A stretch of 60,000 nt of DNA from Polytrichum commune (lineage: Eukaryota; Streptophyta; Polytrichopsida; Polytrichales; Polytrichaceae), in contig OX485805.1 of the NCBI GenBank assembly GCA_950295325.1, positions 17,473,501 through 17,533,500 of the forward strand. Reading direction: 5' to 3'. The notes under the pieces were generated by a model. It saw nothing but the letters and a program-made list of their open reading frames with translations. It ran no database searches and was not told the origin of the DNA. Made by a program: the position numbers and the translations under genes. Of this stretch, positions 23,001 to 31,620 are shown piece by piece. The stretch's first letter is position 1. Every line of letters begins with the position of its first letter.

Positions 23001-26000
23001 AGATGCGCGAACCTCATCATCCACGAATTGAAAGTTTCCCTTAGAATCGGTGGCCGATATATAAAACACACGGTCACCATCACGATAACCATTAAAAAAA
23101 TCAGCCTCCAATTTAGTAATGTCACCCTTCAAAGCAGGACGCACAATCGGCATAGGAACCATGCGACATAAGGGTACACGCAAGCGAGCATTAGGTCCAG
23201 CACGGATTGAAGAAATTGTGGAAGTGGAATTGACCTTTCGTTTGTTCGTAAGCTCCCACACTTTCTCTTGATAAGTTTTATTGTCACCATCATTATCTTC
23301 ATCCGAATCAAAATCATCTAGGGATTCATTTATTTTTTTATTTTTCTTATTATGAAGATTTGACGATATATCCTGATGATGATGAACCTGTTGAGATGGA
23401 CGATCTTGAGTTGAATGCATTGTGCAATCATCATCAGTCGAAATAAGAGTCGTTCTCTCCAAATCCATTGATTCGTCCTAAAACAAATGAAATAAGTTTC
23501 ATAAATAATCCAAAACCAGTAGCAACACATTAGCAATAACATTACAAAACCAACAGCAATAGCAACAACAATAACAACATAATACCACGAACACAGGGAA
23601 AAATAACAAAAATTATTCTACACATTGCCATTTACATCTCTAAATATTGTACGATTACGGTGGCCGCTCACCCCAAACTACAAGGGCAGACCCTGTGCGT
23701 TAACGCACAGGGTCTGTGTGTCCAACTACAGGTCTACAAAAGTTGGGCGCGAGGTTTGCGTCGAACGACCCAAACTGTCCACCCAGTTTCGATCGAGCGA
23801 CCCAAACCGCCTACAGCCAGTTTGGATCAGATGACCCAAACTTTCTACGCGTGGTTTGGGTCGGCCGACCCAAACCATGCGGACAGTTTGGGTCGGTCGA
23901 CCCAAACCATGCTCACAGTTTGGGTCGACCGACCCAAACGAGGCGGACAGTTTGGGTCGACCGACCCAAATTAGGCGGACAGTTTGGGTCGACCGACCCA
24001 AATTAGGCGGACAGTTTGGATCGACCGACCCAAATTAGGCGGACAGTTTGGGTCGACCGACCCAAACTGTCCGCAATTTACGCCTGAATATGCGCAAATA
24101 CCCTGTCATCACGAAAGTACAAACAAACCTTGTACTGCACCTGTAGATGAGAGAGCTTGCAGCGTCGAGCTAAGGTCCGACAGATGAGAGAAAAAAGACT
24201 GAATGCTTTGGGGGTGTGGCAATTTATACTACTCGTCCCTGCAGCCATATTTAGCGTGGCTCTTCGTGGCCCTGCATAGCCGCTAGAAAGTTGTCAGCGT
24301 AGACCCTGTGCGTTAACGCACAGGGTCTACGCTGGCAACTTTGAGGCCACTGTGTGTTAGCGCATAAGGCCTGTGCGTTAACGCACAGGGCCGAGGCATG
24401 AATTTTATAAAAAACTTTTTTTTTTGAATTTGATAAAAAACTTTGTCTGGAATTGGTAGATTTGCCAAAACTTGTAAAATCTGGAAAAAATGCTAATGGG
24501 GTCCAAAAAAAAAACAAAAATATGCTATATTATCTAAATCTCCGTAGCTAAAAATTCTTCTCATATTTTTTTTTGGTTTGAAATCATTTTCTTTTCTCAT
24601 TCTTCTATCTATTTCCTTGTTTTGGGCCACCTCGTAGATTTTGGGTTTCGGGGCAAGAAAAAAATTATGCTATTTTGTGTCATTTTCTAGCTCCTATAAC
24701 GTATTGCATGAATACTTGAGTAGACATATTTCTCATTTCTTGCATTCTAACCCCGTTTTGAATAGTTTTTTTGGTCCTACGCTTTGAATATCGATTTAAA
24801 TTCATACAATAGATATTTGTTTTACTTTTAGGCTCTCCTAGTCGTTTTACCTCCCAATTTTTGGCGTTCCTAAGTTGCTCTTACAAACCCTGTGCGTTAA
24901 CGCACAGGGTTTTAGCTTCGAACTTTGGCCTTCCTAAGTTGCGCTTACAAATCCTGTGCGTTAACGCACAGGGTTTCTCCTCCCAACTTTTTGCCACCTA
25001 AGTTGCTCTTACAAACCCTGTGCATTAACGCACAGGGTTTCCCTTCCTAACTTTTGGCCTTGCTAAGTTGCTATTACAAACCCTGTGCGTTAACGCATAG
25101 GGTTTTAGCTCCCAACTTTTGGCCTCCCTAAGTTGCTCTTATAAACCCTCTGCGTTAACGTATAGGGTTTTACCTCCCAACTTCTCGACTCCTAAGTTGC
25201 TCTTATAAACCCTCTGCGTTAACGTATAGGGTTTTACCTCTCAACTTCTGGCCTCCTAAGTTGCTCTTATAAACCCTCTGCGTTAATGTATAGGGTTTTA
25301 CCTCCCAACTTCTCGACTCCTAAGTTGCTCTTATAAACCCTCTGCGTTAACGTATAGGGTTTTACCTCCCAACTTCTGGCCTCCTAAGTTGCTCTTATAA
25401 ACCCTCTGCGTTAATGTATAGGGTTTTACCTCCCAACTTCTCGACTCCTAAGTTGCTCTTATAAACCCTCTGCGTTAACGTATAGGGTTTTACCTCCCAA
25501 CTTTTCGACTCCTAAGTTGCTCTTATAAACCCTCTGCGTTCTCCTCCTAACTTCTAGCCTTCCTAAATTTTTGTTATATACCATGTGCATTAACGTATAG
25601 GGTTTCTCCTCTCCAATTTATAACCTCTATAAATTACTACTACATGACATGTGAGTGAACGTACAAGGTTCTCCGTCCTAACTTACAACTTATGCACTAT
25701 CAAATTATGTGAACGTTGAACTGACTTACCTTTTTGTTTGTCATCTTCTTTGAACCCGTCTTCAATTCAGACTCTGATACACAATCGTCTACATCTTCTT
25801 TGCTCTTTGCACCTTCATCATCCTCCATCGCATCAAAATCCAGTGTCTTCACAGTTTCCTCTACCATACTCAACAAGTTTCTTTTCCCTTTCTTATTTGC
25901 ATTCTTCTTTCCCACACTCAGTCTGAATCTCTTTTTCTCGGAAGTGAAATACAAAGCTTTCCTACGTCTTCTCTTCGGCCTCACGGGTGTTCTCTCTACA

Positions 26001-26011
26001 TCGTCCACCAT
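20007..26011 (-). CDS. Transposon-borne ParB/Srx-like plus N6/N4 DNA methyltransferase-like protein
   Basis: The exons are 26011-25730, 23477-22750, 22651-22462, 22356-21731, 21639-21000, 20905-20561 and 20468-20007. All are in phase with GT-AG ends and no internal stop, giving about 1090 residues. A GTAAGT donor at 20010-20005 could replace the terminal TAA and add exon 19884-19650. The N-terminus is basic (RPKRRRRK, nuclear-targeting) and then acidic. Exon 2 holds FFIWDGNHRFFAW followed by a beta-strand phrase HVFVDSIIL and an N-containing helix, the layout of a ParB/sulfiredoxin-like domain. Exon 5 has a Cys/His cluster. Exons 6-7 follow beta-class methyltransferase order: VDLVFLQFPNG at the motif IV position, ILSDDGVLIVFS, then RVVDLTCSTGAS (motif I) and GRHLLAFEGD (motif II). 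The catalytic DPPY is replaced, so activity is doubtful while cofactor binding may persist. Function is unknown; domain calls rest on motifs and need profile searches. Confidence 0.72.
23755..24066. repeat. Tandem array of 20-bp palindromes, about 10 units, in intron 1 of the methyltransferase-like gene
   Basis: Each unit is TTTGGGTCGnnCGACCCAAA, with 9-bp perfect arms and a variable 2-bp centre (AC, GT, GC, AA). Units are separated by about 12 bp of spacer such as TTAGGCGGACAG, giving a 32-bp period. Outer units are more diverged than central ones, as expected for an expanding array. Copy 2 has about 19 units in the same intron, and the same palindrome occurs in the transposase intron. A dimeric DNA-binding protein could recognise such sites; that is inference. 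Confidence 0.92.
24885..25545. repeat. Second palindrome array (TGTGCGTTAACGCACA) in intron 1, about 62-bp period
   Basis: The core palindrome TGTGCGTTAACGCACA is flanked by CCC and GGG, so the full inverted unit exceeds 20 bp. It recurs with spacers of the type CTCCCAACTTCTGGCCTCCTA. Isolated copies lie at about 23690-23712, 24303-24330 and 24375-24392. Toward the right the palindromes decay to CTGCGTTAACGTATAG, keeping GTTAAC, while the spacers become almost identical. That suggests the later units expanded after the symmetry was lost. Confidence 0.88.
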
Positions 26012-26533
26012 CGTTGGTGTCTATGATATGTTTTCTATCAGGTACTATCATTTATTCTTCCAATGTATCTATCTCACAAAATCCGGCGTATATTATGATC
26101 ACATGTTGTAATTGGCGTTCAATGAGCGAGATATTTCGACGCGTTTGTCATTATGTGTTTATTTTTGTTATATCCGCCAAAATTTTCTGACACCTACTTT
26201 GTTCTATTCATAATGATCAATAATTTATTTTTCCAACCAATTTTAATTCTTTCTACATCTACGTCAGTCCACACATATATATTTTAAATTTCTACCAATA
26301 TTTTTAGTATTTGATGCCATTTTGTGTATATCTTGCTCGTAAATATTCTCTGACTATTATTGTGTTATGTCCACTTCTGTATTATTAGATGCTATGTATC
26401 ACACGCTTTCATCTCCATCCATTATTGTATCACACGTTTTCATTTCCATTCATTTCCTCACACAACTCTATACAAAAGTAACATTCACCCCATATTCTTG
26501 TGATGTATTGTTCATATGTTCTTTTGATTTTCT
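26012..26533. promoter_or_regulatory. Bidirectional promoter region of MULE copy 1
   Basis: This 522-bp AT-rich stretch separates the divergent start codons of the methyltransferase-like gene (ATG ending at 26011, minus) and the transposase (ATG at 26534, plus). It must hold both 5' leaders and promoters. ATATATATTTTAAA at about 26275 is a possible TATA element. Copy 2 keeps the equivalent region (51188-51708) with few changes. The palindrome arrays are not in it but in the adjoining introns. Confidence 0.6.
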
Positions 26534-29500
26534 ATGGCTACCATTAGAGCTCATGGATCTTTTGTTCCCTTCATCTTGCCACTCCAAGATGATCGTCATG
26601 TGAGTGTTTCAGAGGATTTACTTAGTTTGAGATTCAACCTCCAGATAGGAACTATGTATTTAGAGCATGAGATGTACTCTGCAAATGGAGAGGTGTATGA
26701 AACGATTTTGGTTCCAAAAAATAGAACTGATGTTGGTTTTATGTGGATCCTAGGACCTGGTTCATTTAGGGTGATAGGACTTTCTGAGTCTCAGATGCAA
26801 GCTTCAACTGTCATTTTGACAAACGAATCCGGTACATCCACAGTTCAAATTCCCTCTATCGCACCTGTTAAGGTGGAACCCCTTGATGATAGTGTGTTTA
26901 TGCTATTAGATTCAGAAGATGACATTTGTGCATCTATTGATCTTTCAAACACATCGCCATTTCCATTTAGAAGTGTTCATTCTACTCCTTCCCAACTTCC
27001 TATACATGTAGCCAAATCCCCTTGCGGTCTTATGTACAAGAAGGTGGTTCCCCAAATCTCACCTTCTCAACGTCCTCCACTACACCCTTCACCTTCATCT
27101 ACAGGGTTGACTATGGTTGATGCCTTGAAGCTGACAAAGTCAAGAAAAAAATCAAAGTCCGATCTTGCATCCATTGATTTTGACAGTATAGATGTTCGTG
27201 AAGTCAAATACTTACCATCTTCTTTTAATGGTGATGTTTTGTTTCTCTTGCCTCCTGTGGCACTCAAAGCTCCAAATACGTATGGTCGCTCAATGGACGG
27301 CATGGACAAGATGTGCGACGGTCACCCTTGGTGTACCACCAAAACCACGAATATCCAAAATGACTTTGGACTGTCCTTCCGGCGCTCTACTTGTGCTGGT
27401 CATCTCCAATGTCATAATGACTACTGTGATTACATGAATCGCAATGGGGGCCTCCGGAACAACACTGAATGGGCCGGTTCAACTCCTATCCCATTTGCTG
27501 TGGGTGTTGTTCCCCCTACTAAGTCCACTGTCGAGTGTAAGGTATGTCGTTCCACACCTGTGTGCATTGCTTTGTGTAATGCTCGAATCATATACATCCA
27601 CTCCACATCCGTTGGAATGTCCAGGGCTTGCATTCATCTTGGTGTACATGATCACCCTGTGGCCAATGGCACATGCCGTGAATCATTGGACATGGCATAC
27701 CAATGCGTTGCAAATGAGGTATTGAAAATACCCACAGCAAAAGTTCAGCCATAGTTATGGCGGCGAGCAAACAATTCTTGGCCGATTACCTTCTCAAATC
27801 TCCCGCAAATGTCGAAGGCCATCACTTGGTTGGTTCATCCCTAGAGGTCGTCATGGACAAATTCAGCACTCTTGCGTCTCCAAATTGTCGTAACTTTGTA
27901 TCTGGATCAAAGCGTTTTTTGCGTAGTGGAATGGGAACTATAGATAGTATTATGGCGCTCAAAGACCACTCTGCTTTCAAATTTGTCCATGGTAGTCGGT
28001 TCCCAGGGCAGTCAAAGGACAAAGTGTTTGTTTTCAAGATGTCTGTAGACCTTCCAGGTAGTGGTGTGGAGCTTGTGAAGAGGATGCAAGTCGGTGGGGA
28101 TATGGAGAATTCATGGATTATGTTTGACCATGTCAAACGTTTGAAGGACTGGACGACCATGGTTTGCCATGTGTACGACAGTCGATACTGTAAAGTGTTG
28201 ACTATTGCGTGTTGTGACATGCAATCTGAAGATGGTGCAGCACAAATTCTCTTTTGGGAAAATTTGAATGCTGTCATGGCAGAAAATGGTGTACCAAACG
28301 TAAACTTCAAAGGATTTATGGCTGATAGTGCTCAAGCTAATTGGAATGCGGTGAGGGCGATTTACGGGGATGGTGATCCAAGTCTACCCATGGTTGCACG
28401 TGAGCGTACATGTCTTTTCCATTGATCCGCAAGCTTGGATAAGGTGACCCAAAAGTATATCAAACCATCATTGCAATTTCAACACAAACAAATATGCAAG
28501 GATTACAAAGACGCGAAAACAATGGACGACGCTGAGACCAAGTACCATGTGATTCGTTCTTGGTGGTTGTCATCTGGAGCTGCCTCCGAAGAAGGCATCC
28601 TTGGCCTTTCAGAGTGGTTGGGATTTTGGCACTTTCGTTACAGACAATGGGGTGGCCATATGCTACTTGTAAGTACATATCAAACTTCATTATTCAATGT
28701 AATATATCTTATGTTTTTCTTATCTTTGTTTTTCTGTGTTGTTCATAGGATATGACAATAGAAAAACGTGCGGGAATGCCAACATGCAACCTTGCAGAGA
28801 CTGTACACAACAAACAACAAACAGTTTGGGTCGTTCGACCCAAACCTTGTAGGCAGTTTGGGTCGTTCGACCCAAACCTTGTATGCAGTTTGAGTCGAAC
28901 GACCCAAACATGGCAGCCATTTTGGGTCGAACGACCCAAATTGCGCAAACAGTTTCGGTCGTTCGACCCAAACCTTGTAGGCAGTTTGGGTCGTTCGACC
29001 CAAACGTGGCAGCCATTTTGGGTCGAACGACCCAAACCTAGATATATAATCTATCTTATGTTTGTCTTATCCTTGTATTTGTGTGTTGTTCATAGGATAT
29101 GACAATAGAAGAGCGTGCAGAAATGCCAACATGCAACCTTGCAGAGACTGTACACAACAAATGGCTCCAACAGTCCGGCAACAAGATGACTTGTTTATAT
29201 GAAGCTACAGTGGACGACATGATCCGTGCCTTCATGCAAATTGCAAATTACCGGACATGGTTGAAAGGGGGGTCTGATGGTAAAGGTCCTGATTCGGCCT
29301 CCTTGAAACTCAAAGCAGCTGCCAGGTGTGGAGATCCAAAAATGTTGGCTGATGCCATGAAGTCTTACCCAGGGGCAGAAGACGTCAACACTAGAGATTG
29401 TGCATTGGAAGGGTCAGAACTCTTTGGTTCTACCAAACGCAAACTCAACCTACCACCGGGTGCTGATTGTGACTCTCATCGACCCGACAAAGTGAACTAT

Positions 29501-30463
29501 TCCATTCCTCGTCCCAACACCCGAGCAACTCGTCAACGCATAGAGGAATCGTTGAGTTCTGCAATTCATGATGTGGCTCATACTACATCCGTGTTAGAGA
29601 CTGATTGTCTTGCTTCCAACTGGCACATTGCAAGATTACCACCCAACTCAGCCAAACGATGTTGGGCACTGCAGGCCATTACAGGGACTATGTGCAATGC
29701 TAAAATCGGGACTGGGAAACATGGCACACCTGCCCCAACATACAAAGGGCTCAGGAAGGAATTTCGATCTCCCAACAATGTGGAGCATGAATTTTGGTTT
29801 TGCCTTGACGACATCAAGCGTTGTGTGAGTGGCAGTAAGAAGAAATATGTGTTGGACTGGCCTATAGTACCCAACACGTGGCCGGTGAAGATAGGTACCA
29901 ATCTATCGAGAGAGGAGGTTTTGGCACTTGAAGATGCTGGATTTCAACTACAGCAGAGGGAGGCATTGTCCCCTCGTCGTAGGCTTTCAACAATTGCAAC
30001 TCTCCCCATCCCTCGCTCGTATTTTTCTATACCACCAAACCCGGATGCCCACCCTACATTCAGGTTTGGGAAGACAGTGCGTCGTAATCCAACAGCACCG
30101 CTAGCGGATCACAAAAACAAATGGGAGAGTGCCGGACTCATGGAGGGTTACTATGTGGTTGGGATCACTGCCATTCCATATCCGGGCTTTGGAGTGATAA
30201 TCAACATTGTCTCCAAGCAGGATATCACCTACCATGTGACAATTGGCGACATCCCGCATTGCACATGCCCGGATTTCACGAAAATGTCCTCTCATGCATT
30301 GGGAAAGAAAGGAAAATGGGTGTATTGTAAACATCTTTATTATGTGTTTAGATTTTTGTGCAAGGTGGATTACGAGAGTGACAAGTTCATTCATGCACCT
30401 ACATATACCTATAATGAGGTCATGCGACTACTTGAACTTGCTGGTATTGTAGAATGTGAGTAG
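26534..30463 (+). CDS. MULE-type transposase with SWIM zinc finger (frame change and in-frame TGA)
   Basis: Reading blocks are 26534-27754 (ORF A), 27757-28425 (ORF B), 28426-28668 in the same frame after a TGA, an intron 28669-29095 (GTAAGT...CATAG) and 29096-30463. ORF A ends with a Cys/His-rich domain (STCAGHLQCHNDYCDY, then a C-x2-C and H-x-H pattern). ORF B holds the DDE-like core, with VYDSRYCKV, FKGFMADSAQANW and CLFH. The last exon ends with the SWIM finger HCTCPDF...YCKHLYYVF (C-x-C-xn-C-x-H). ORF A stops at TAG 27752-27754, two bases before the ATG of ORF B. The ORF B frame is open upstream into ORF A (SSAIVMAASK), so either a -1 slip on GCA-AAA-G or stop-restart could link them. 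TGA at 28423-28425 stands where a Trp after CLFH is expected. Both defects are shared with copy 2. Confidence 0.8.
28825..29036. repeat. Palindrome array (7 units) in the transposase intron of copy 1
   Basis: Seven units of TTTGGGTCGnnCGACCCAAA at about 30-32-bp spacing are the same palindrome as in the methyltransferase-like intron. The array is bracketed by a duplication of about 110 bp covering the intron end, the CATAG acceptor and the start of the next exon (28700-28820 and 29050-29165). Two acceptors therefore exist, 28748 and 29095. Splicing to the first would read through the array in an open frame as a repetitive peptide. Copy 2 has three units here. Confidence 0.9.
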
Positions 30464-30605
30464 TATTGCAAGTGTTCTATTAAACAACATATATTTCAAT
30501 GTCAATAAATGACATGTTTTGGTTTGGATTATTATAATAAAAATTAGCAATGGACTGAAAGTATTTCAAATGATTCAGTAACTTCATTTCTATTTAGACT
30601 ACACC

Positions 30606-30953
30606 CAACCGTGAGCGGTTTCATTTATTCATACGGATAAATAATAACAAGTTTCTAAAAATAAAAAATAATTAAGAAGATTCTACGCACATCCGCGTAG
30701 TAATGTCTTCTTGGTATCCGCCTATAGATTATTCCTTCTTTATCACTAGCTCAATTTGGGATAGCACCAGTCAATGTAACCAACCGGATTCGAACCCGGG
30801 CTGATCCAGACCTAATACCAGTCTCTTACACAACTCGCATCCACAGGCGGATGTCTCAAAACCTAGTAACTACCTACATATTGACAATTTCTATTATCTA
30901 ATTTCCTTGTTTTTGTAGATTGTGGGCCTTAATTCAACCCGTGAGCGGTTTGA
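30606..30953 (-). repeat. tRNA-derived SINE-like insert downstream of the transposase
   Basis: On the minus strand this contains a perfect RNA polymerase III B box, GGTTCGAATCC (about 30787-30800), preceded by an A-box-like GCGAGTTGTGTAAGAG at the spacing of a tRNA gene. The T stem does not pair fully and no acceptor stem forms, so it is not a real tRNA. Imperfect direct repeats around CCGTGAGCGGTTT (about 30610 and 30941) may be its target duplication. The same insert sits in copy 2 (55640-55990), so it predates both copies. Ends are uncertain. Confidence 0.6.
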
Positions 30954-30967
30954 GTGGCTCACAATTA

Positions 30968-31150
30968 TGGCACCTACATATACGTATAATGAGGTTATGC
31001 ACCTACTTGAATTTGCTGTTGTTGTAGAATGTGAGTAGTTGTACAAGTGTTGGTTGTAACTACATGTATAAGGATGTCAATAAATTACATGTATTTGTTT
31101 GGATTATTATAATAAAAATCAGCAATGTATTGAAAGTGCTTTAAATGATC
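30968..31150 (+). repeat. Partial duplicate of the transposase 3' end
   Basis: This repeats the last 24 codons or so of the transposase and its 3' flank (compare 30395-30590), including the end phrase VECE followed by TAG and TCAATAAATTACATG. It lies beyond the SINE-like insert, so the 3' end of the gene was duplicated in tandem. It has no promoter or start and is non-functional. Copy 2 has the same duplicate at 55996-56160. The stretch from 31150 to 31367 is AT-rich and leads to the terminal repeat. Confidence 0.8.
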
Positions 31151-31620
31151 CATGGCAATAGGGCCCTTTCACTTATGTTTCATTTAAAATACTTGCAATT
31201 TACAATTGAAAATATGCAATTAATTTGTCAAAATTGTGGTTGTGTACCCTAAACCCGTGTGTCTTTACTAAATTGGATTCATTGCTCATATGTTACTGCT
31301 CATTGCTCATGTGTTACTGCTCACCGCTCACCGCTTACTGCTCATCGCTCATAAGATAGCTTCCCTCGTCCGTAGACCCAACCTTGTCATTTTAGAGTGA
31401 AATGATCTATATACATAGATAAGGAAACTTAAGTCTAAGTTTAGTAAGACTTAAGACTTCTAGAAGTATCTCCTAGATACTATGGATAAAGAAGGGTAAG
31501 ACTAAGAGTTCCTTTGGGGATATAAAAGAGAGAGCTCGGGGGGAGCTCTCAAAGATTATGCAAACTTGCTTGCGTGATGTGCTTCTGATTTTTGTATTCA
31601 TTTTATACCCGTTTTATAAC

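Larger units (their letters stand above)
19383..31367. mobile_element. MULE-like DNA transposon, copy 1 (11,985 bp), with two divergent genes
   Basis: The termini are GGGGAGTGCTATCTTATGAG at the left and, inverted, GAGGGAAGCTATCTTATGAG at the right. The target duplication is a perfect 10 bp, GTCCGTAGAC. The cargo is a minus-strand ParB/methyltransferase-like gene (exons 26011 to 20007) and a plus-strand MULE-type transposase gene (26534-30463), transcribed away from a shared 522-bp promoter region. Non-coding parts carry three palindrome arrays and subterminal 14-bp repeats. A second copy (44726-56398) has the same layout and orientation. The 9-11-bp duplication range and the transposase with SWIM finger fit the Mutator-like superfamily. 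I do not recognise the specific family. Confidence 0.87.
10286..31620 (+). mobile_element. Degenerate Copia-type LTR retrotransposon, heavily nested
   Basis: Two related LTR bodies bound a Ty1/Copia-like interior on the plus strand: gag remnant, protease, integrase, then reverse transcriptase and RNase H. The 5' LTR is 10286-10317 plus 12747-12980. The 3' LTR is 19344-19382 plus 31378-31620. The LTRs begin TATTATGACACTG and end CCCGTTTTATAAC, and differ by many substitutions and indels, so the insertion is old. A purine tract CTAGGGGGAG sits directly before the 3' LTR at 19344. Later insertions are a foldback in the 5' LTR, a solo LTR and a MITE in the interior, and a 12-kb MULE in the 3' LTR. 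Every coding domain carries stops or frameshifts. I could not identify a convincing target duplication or primer binding site. Confidence 0.8.
19344..31620 (+). repeat. 3' LTR of the Copia element, split by MULE copy 1
   Basis: The parts are 19344-19382 and 31378-31620. The right part keeps the GGGGATATAAAAGAGAG promoter-like block and ends CCCGTTTTATAAC at 31620. The insertion lies at GTCCGTAGAC, duplicated on both sides of the MULE (19373-19382 and 31368-31377). Confidence 0.78.

Noticed and set aside
23755-24066. CRISPR-like array, because of regular repeats and spacers
   Set aside because: Spacers are nearly identical rather than unique, the repeat is a 20-bp palindrome, and the context is a plant transposon intron with no cas genes.
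24251-24517. Small protein on the minus strand
   Set aside because: The frame overlaps GTTAAC palindromes and low-complexity T tracts in an intron and has no recognisable domain.
30770-30860. Functional tRNA gene on the minus strand
   Set aside because: The B box is perfect, but the T stem mispairs, no acceptor stem forms, and the unit is repeated inside both transposon copies. It fits a SINE better.
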